Positions 61,729-64,000 of a stretch of 64,000 nucleotides of DNA are shown piece after piece. The notes beneath the pieces were generated by a model, which did not search any database, was not told where the DNA came from, and was given only the letters and a program-made list of their open reading frames with translations. Each line of letters opens with the position of its first letter. Within the stretch, counting starts at the first letter, position 1. Made by a program: the position numbers and the translations under genes. Source of the stretch: Actinoallomurus vinaceus. GTDB lineage: Bacteria > Actinomycetota > Actinomycetes > Streptosporangiales > Streptosporangiaceae. The stretch covers positions 124,001 through 188,000 of the forward strand of contig NZ_BAABHK010000019.1 in assembly GCF_039542055.1 (NCBI RefSeq). Direction: 5' to 3'.

Positions 61729-62775
61729 ATGCATCCTCGCCGCAGGAAACGGCCGGCACTGGGCGCCGGCGCCGGAGCGCTGCTGGCGACCGGCCTGCTC
61801 ACCGTGTGCGGCACCGGCCAGTCCGTACGCCCCGTGTCCGACATCCGCGCGCCGGCGGGCCCGGCACCCGCCATGGCCGCGCCGGCGCCGGCGGCCGGGC
61901 GCGTCTATGTCACCAACCAGGCCGACGACACGCTGTCGGTGATCGATGCCCGGACGAACAAGGTCACCGCCACGGTGCCGGCCGGGGCCGGACCCGAAGG
62001 CGTCGTGGCCGGCCCGGACCACGCCCACGTCTACATCGCCGACAGCGGATCAGGTCGGGTATCGGTGCTCAGCACCGCGAACAACAACATCACCGGTAGC
62101 GTTCCCGTCGGCAAGGACCCGACGGGCCTCGCGCTGAGCCCGGACGGCGGGCGGCTCTATGTGGCCAACGGCGGCTCGGACAGCGTGTCGGTCGTCGACA
62201 CTCGGGCCGCGCGGGTCACCGCGACCATCCCGGTCGGCGTCTCTCCGGTCGACCTGGCCGTCACGGGCGACGGCACCGCCGTTTACGTCGCCAACCAAGG
62301 GTCGGCGAATCTTTCGGTCATCGACCCCCGCACCGATCGGGTCATCCGCACCCTTTCCGCGGGCCGCTACCCGGTGGCCGTCGCCGTCGCCCCGGACAAG
62401 GACTCGGTCTATGTCGCCAACGAGGTGAACGCGAGCGTCTCGGTCGTGTCCTCCCGTACCGGCAAGATCACCACGACCGTCCCGACCGGAGCCGGCCCGT
62501 TCGACGTGGCACTCGCACCGGACGGCCGGGCCGCGTACGCCGCCGTTCTCGGCCCGGGCAATGTGGTCGAGATCAACACCCGGACCCACCACATCTCACG
62601 AACGGTCAACCTGGGGCCCGCGGGAACCGACCCGTTCCGCATCGCGGCCACCCGCAGCGCGATCTACGTCGCCGACCAGGGAGCCGGCACCCTCACCGTC
62701 ATCAGCCCGAGCACTCTGAAGATCACCGCTACCGTCACCGTCGGCAACAGCCCCTACGGCATCGCGACGACATGA
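61729..62775 (+). CDS. Secreted seven-bladed YVTN beta-propeller protein
   Basis: A 348-residue exported protein. N-terminal signal with a near-lipobox LLTVCG, so it may be a lipoprotein. Seven repeats of about 42 residues: each has (V/I/L)YV(A/T)N followed by S V(I/V)D-type strands and ends with a TxV motif, from VYVTNQADDTLSVID to IYVADQGAGTLTVIS. The fold is a beta-propeller used for binding, not catalysis. Pairing with a DyP peroxidase suggests a role in substrate or partner binding; unproven. Confidence 0.9.
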   Translation: MHPRRRKRPALGAGAGALLATGLLTVCGTGQSVRPVSDIRAPAGPAPAMAAPAPAAGRVYVTNQADDTLSVIDARTNKVTATVPAGAGPEGVVAGPDHAHVYIADSGSGRVSVLSTANNNITGSVPVGKDPTGLALSPDGGRLYVANGGSDSVSVVDTRAARVTATIPVGVSPVDLAVTGDGTAVYVANQGSANLSVIDPRTDRVIRTLSAGRYPVAVAVAPDKDSVYVANEVNASVSVVSSRTGKITTTVPTGAGPFDVALAPDGRAAYAAVLGPGNVVEINTRTHHISRTVNLGPAGTDPFRIAATRSAIYVADQGAGTLTVISPSTLKITATVTVGNSPYGIATT

Positions 62776-62836
62776 CGCGTTCCCGGCACCGCAAAGATCA
62801 CATTCGGCGACCTGGTTCGGAGAACCGCCCCGGACC

Positions 62837-62857
62837 GGGACACTTGGGGGGTGTCCC
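62837..62857 (+). promoter_or_regulatory. Hairpin covering the start codon of the last gene
   Basis: GGGACAC/GTGTCCC, 7-bp stem with loop TTGGGGG; the right arm starts with the GTG codon at 62851. GACACT, ending 6 nt before the GTG, could also be a leaderless -10. Either way initiation may be modulated. Confidence 0.3.
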
Positions 62858-64000
62858 GCCGCCAGACGGTCGTGGCCGCCGCGACCGGACTCGTCCTGGG
62901 AGCGGCGGCGCTCGGTCCCGCGCTCGCGCCGGGGTTCGTCCTGGCGTACGACATGGTGTTCGTGCCGCGTCCGGTGTTCGACCGGGAGACGTTCGGGCTG
63001 ACCGGGATGCTGCCGCGGCACGTGCCCAGCGACGCCGTTGTGACGGCCCTGGCCCACTTCGCGCCCGCCGACCTCGTCCAGAAGGCGATCCTGCTGGCGA
63101 TCTTCGTCATCGCCTGTGTGTCCGCGGCGGCCCTGGTCCCGTCCGAGCGGCTCACGGCCCGGCTGGCGGGGGGCGTCGTCTACGCCTGGAACCCGTTCGT
63201 CGCCGAACGCCTGCTGCTCGGCCAGTGGGCGCTGCTCCTGGGGTACGCGGCGCTGCCCTGGGTCGTCCGGGCCGCCGCGCGCGGCGATCCCCGGCGGCTG
63301 GTCCTCGCCCTGGTACCGGCGGCGATCGGCGGCTTCGCCGCGATGGCCGTCTCCGGCCTGGTCGTTCTGGTGGTGTCGCTCCGCCGGAGATCGATCCTCT
63401 GGCCGCTCGCCGTGCTGGTCGTGATGAGCCTGCCGTGGCTCGTACCGTCCCTGCTGCGGTTCTCCGGTGTCCCGGCGGACCCGGCCGGGGTCGCGGCGTT
63501 CGCGGCCCGCGCGGACACGCCGTTCGGCGCGCTCGGCAGCCTGCTCCTCCTCGGCGGCACGTGGAACGCCGAGACCGTGCCGCCCGGGTACGGCGCCGCC
63601 GTCACGGCCGTCCTCTGGCTGTGCCTCGTCGTGCTCGCCCTGGTCGTGTACGCGCGCGCTGGCCAAGCGGCGGGGGTGCGTGGGCTGGGGGCGGCCGCGT
63701 GCGACGGCGGGGCGGCGGGGGTGCGCGGGTTGGGGGCGGCCGCGTGCGACGGACGGGCGGCCGCGTGCGACGGCGGGGCGGCGGGGGTGCGCGGGTTGGG
63801 GGCGGCCGCGTGCGACGGACGGGCGGCAGGGGTGCGTGGGCTGGGGACGGCCGCGCTCGCCGGCCTGGTCGTCGCCGCCCTCGGGGCCGTCGCGCCCGGC
63901 GTGCTGCGCGGCGCGATCGGCCTGTGGTCCGGGTTCGCGGTGCTGCGGGACGGCCAGCAGTTCATCGCGCCGCTGGCCCTCGTCGTCGCCGTCGGGATGG
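62851..64000 (+). CDS. Polytopic membrane protein, 3' end cut by window; contains in-frame repeats
   Basis: The frame is open from GTG 62851 to the window end (383 codons, no stop). The N-terminus has one helix, a loop with PRPVFDRETFGLTGMLPRHV, then many membrane helices; YAWNPFVAERLLLGQWALLL and GYAALPWVVRAA are a conserved motif I associate with actinobacterial GT-C-like or unknown membrane proteins. Between two helices (about residues 272-335) sits a repeat of 15 residues (AGVRGLGAAACDGRA), three full and two partial copies, each bearing a Cys. Function unknown; the C-terminus is missing. Confidence 0.75.
   Translation, partial: MSRRQTVVAAATGLVLGAAALGPALAPGFVLAYDMVFVPRPVFDRETFGLTGMLPRHVPSDAVVTALAHFAPADLVQKAILLAIFVIACVSAAALVPSERLTARLAGGVVYAWNPFVAERLLLGQWALLLGYAALPWVVRAAARGDPRRLVLALVPAAIGGFAAMAVSGLVVLVVSLRRRSILWPLAVLVVMSLPWLVPSLLRFSGVPADPAGVAAFAARADTPFGALGSLLLLGGTWNAETVPPGYGAAVTAVLWLCLVVLALVVYARAGQAAGVRGLGAAACDGGAAGVRGLGAAACDGRAAACDGGAAGVRGLGAAACDGRAAGVRGLGTAALAGLVVAALGAVAPGVLRGAIGLWSGFAVLRDGQQFIAPLALVVAVGM
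63666..63850. repeat. 45-bp tandem repeat inside the membrane-protein gene
   Basis: Units beginning GCGGGGGTGCGCGGGTTGGG and continuing GCGGCCGCGTGCGACGG occur three times fully, plus a 21-bp partial unit after the second and a truncated fourth. All keep the frame of the gene. The partial unit shows that copy number has changed by unequal exchange or slippage. Confidence 0.9.

Overview
The window is high-GC DNA (roughly 70% G+C by eye) with dense genes, many GTG/TTG starts and frequent 4-bp stop/start overlaps. An actinobacterial gene set (XRE-DUF5753 regulator with DUF397 partner, ROK regulator, PknB-type kinases, 180-kDa NAD-glutamate dehydrogenase, FtsEX, EI24 protein, double-length acyl-CoA dehydrogenases, a tmRNA tag ending FALAA) points to a filamentous actinomycete. 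The tag (A)NSKRTQFALAA resembles the one I recall for Thermobifida, so Streptosporangiales or Thermomonosporaceae is my best guess; this is inference.

Layout. (1) 1-4.4 kb, accessory: 5'-cut HNH (DUF222-type) protein, SMI1/KNR4 protein, two unknown proteins, XRE regulator plus truncated DUF397 protein, one unknown protein. (2) 4.4-13.9 kb: cutC, an M81 (MlrC-like) peptidase and a ROK regulator on the minus strand, divergent from an oligopeptide-type ABC transporter with a fused double ATPase. Two coupled mini-ORFs made from copies of the ROK 3' end lie between ROK and M81. (3) 14-15.2 kb: HAD protein and DUF6912-like protein. (4) 15.3-20.7 kb: NMT1/SsuABC-type transporter divergent from a CitA/CitB-type two-component system. 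(5) 20.8-26.9 kb: HAD protein, P5C dehydrogenase, secreted protein, HAD protein with Asn at the nucleophile position, acetoacetyl-CoA synthetase. (6) 27-40 kb: two receptor-type Ser/Thr kinases, the 1630-aa glutamate dehydrogenase, and three paralogous lipoproteins around the second kinase. (7) 40-48 kb, conserved core: prfB, small zinc-ribbon membrane protein, ftsE-ftsX, S41 protease-smpB-degenerate penicillin-binding protein, and ssrA (tmRNA). smpB and ssrA lie about 2.2 kb apart and act together in ribosome rescue. (8) 48-55.5 kb: TPR protein, membrane-anchored HTH protein, secreted M15-like protein, photolyase coupled to an NAD(P)-binding/DUF2867 protein, EI24 protein, Pro-rich membrane protein. 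(9) 55.6-64 kb: two tandem double-length acyl-CoA dehydrogenases, a Tat-exported DyP peroxidase with a YVTN beta-propeller partner, and a polytopic membrane protein cut by the window end.

Recurring theme: short tandem repeats (5-64 bp unit) appear in at least ten places. Some duplicate gene 3' ends (ROK, prfB), some are in-frame inserts inside enzymes (12-aa unit in the second acyl-CoA dehydrogenase, 15-aa unit in the last membrane protein), others sit upstream of prfB and downstream of ssrA. No CRISPR array, insertion sequence, rRNA or ordinary tRNA was seen.
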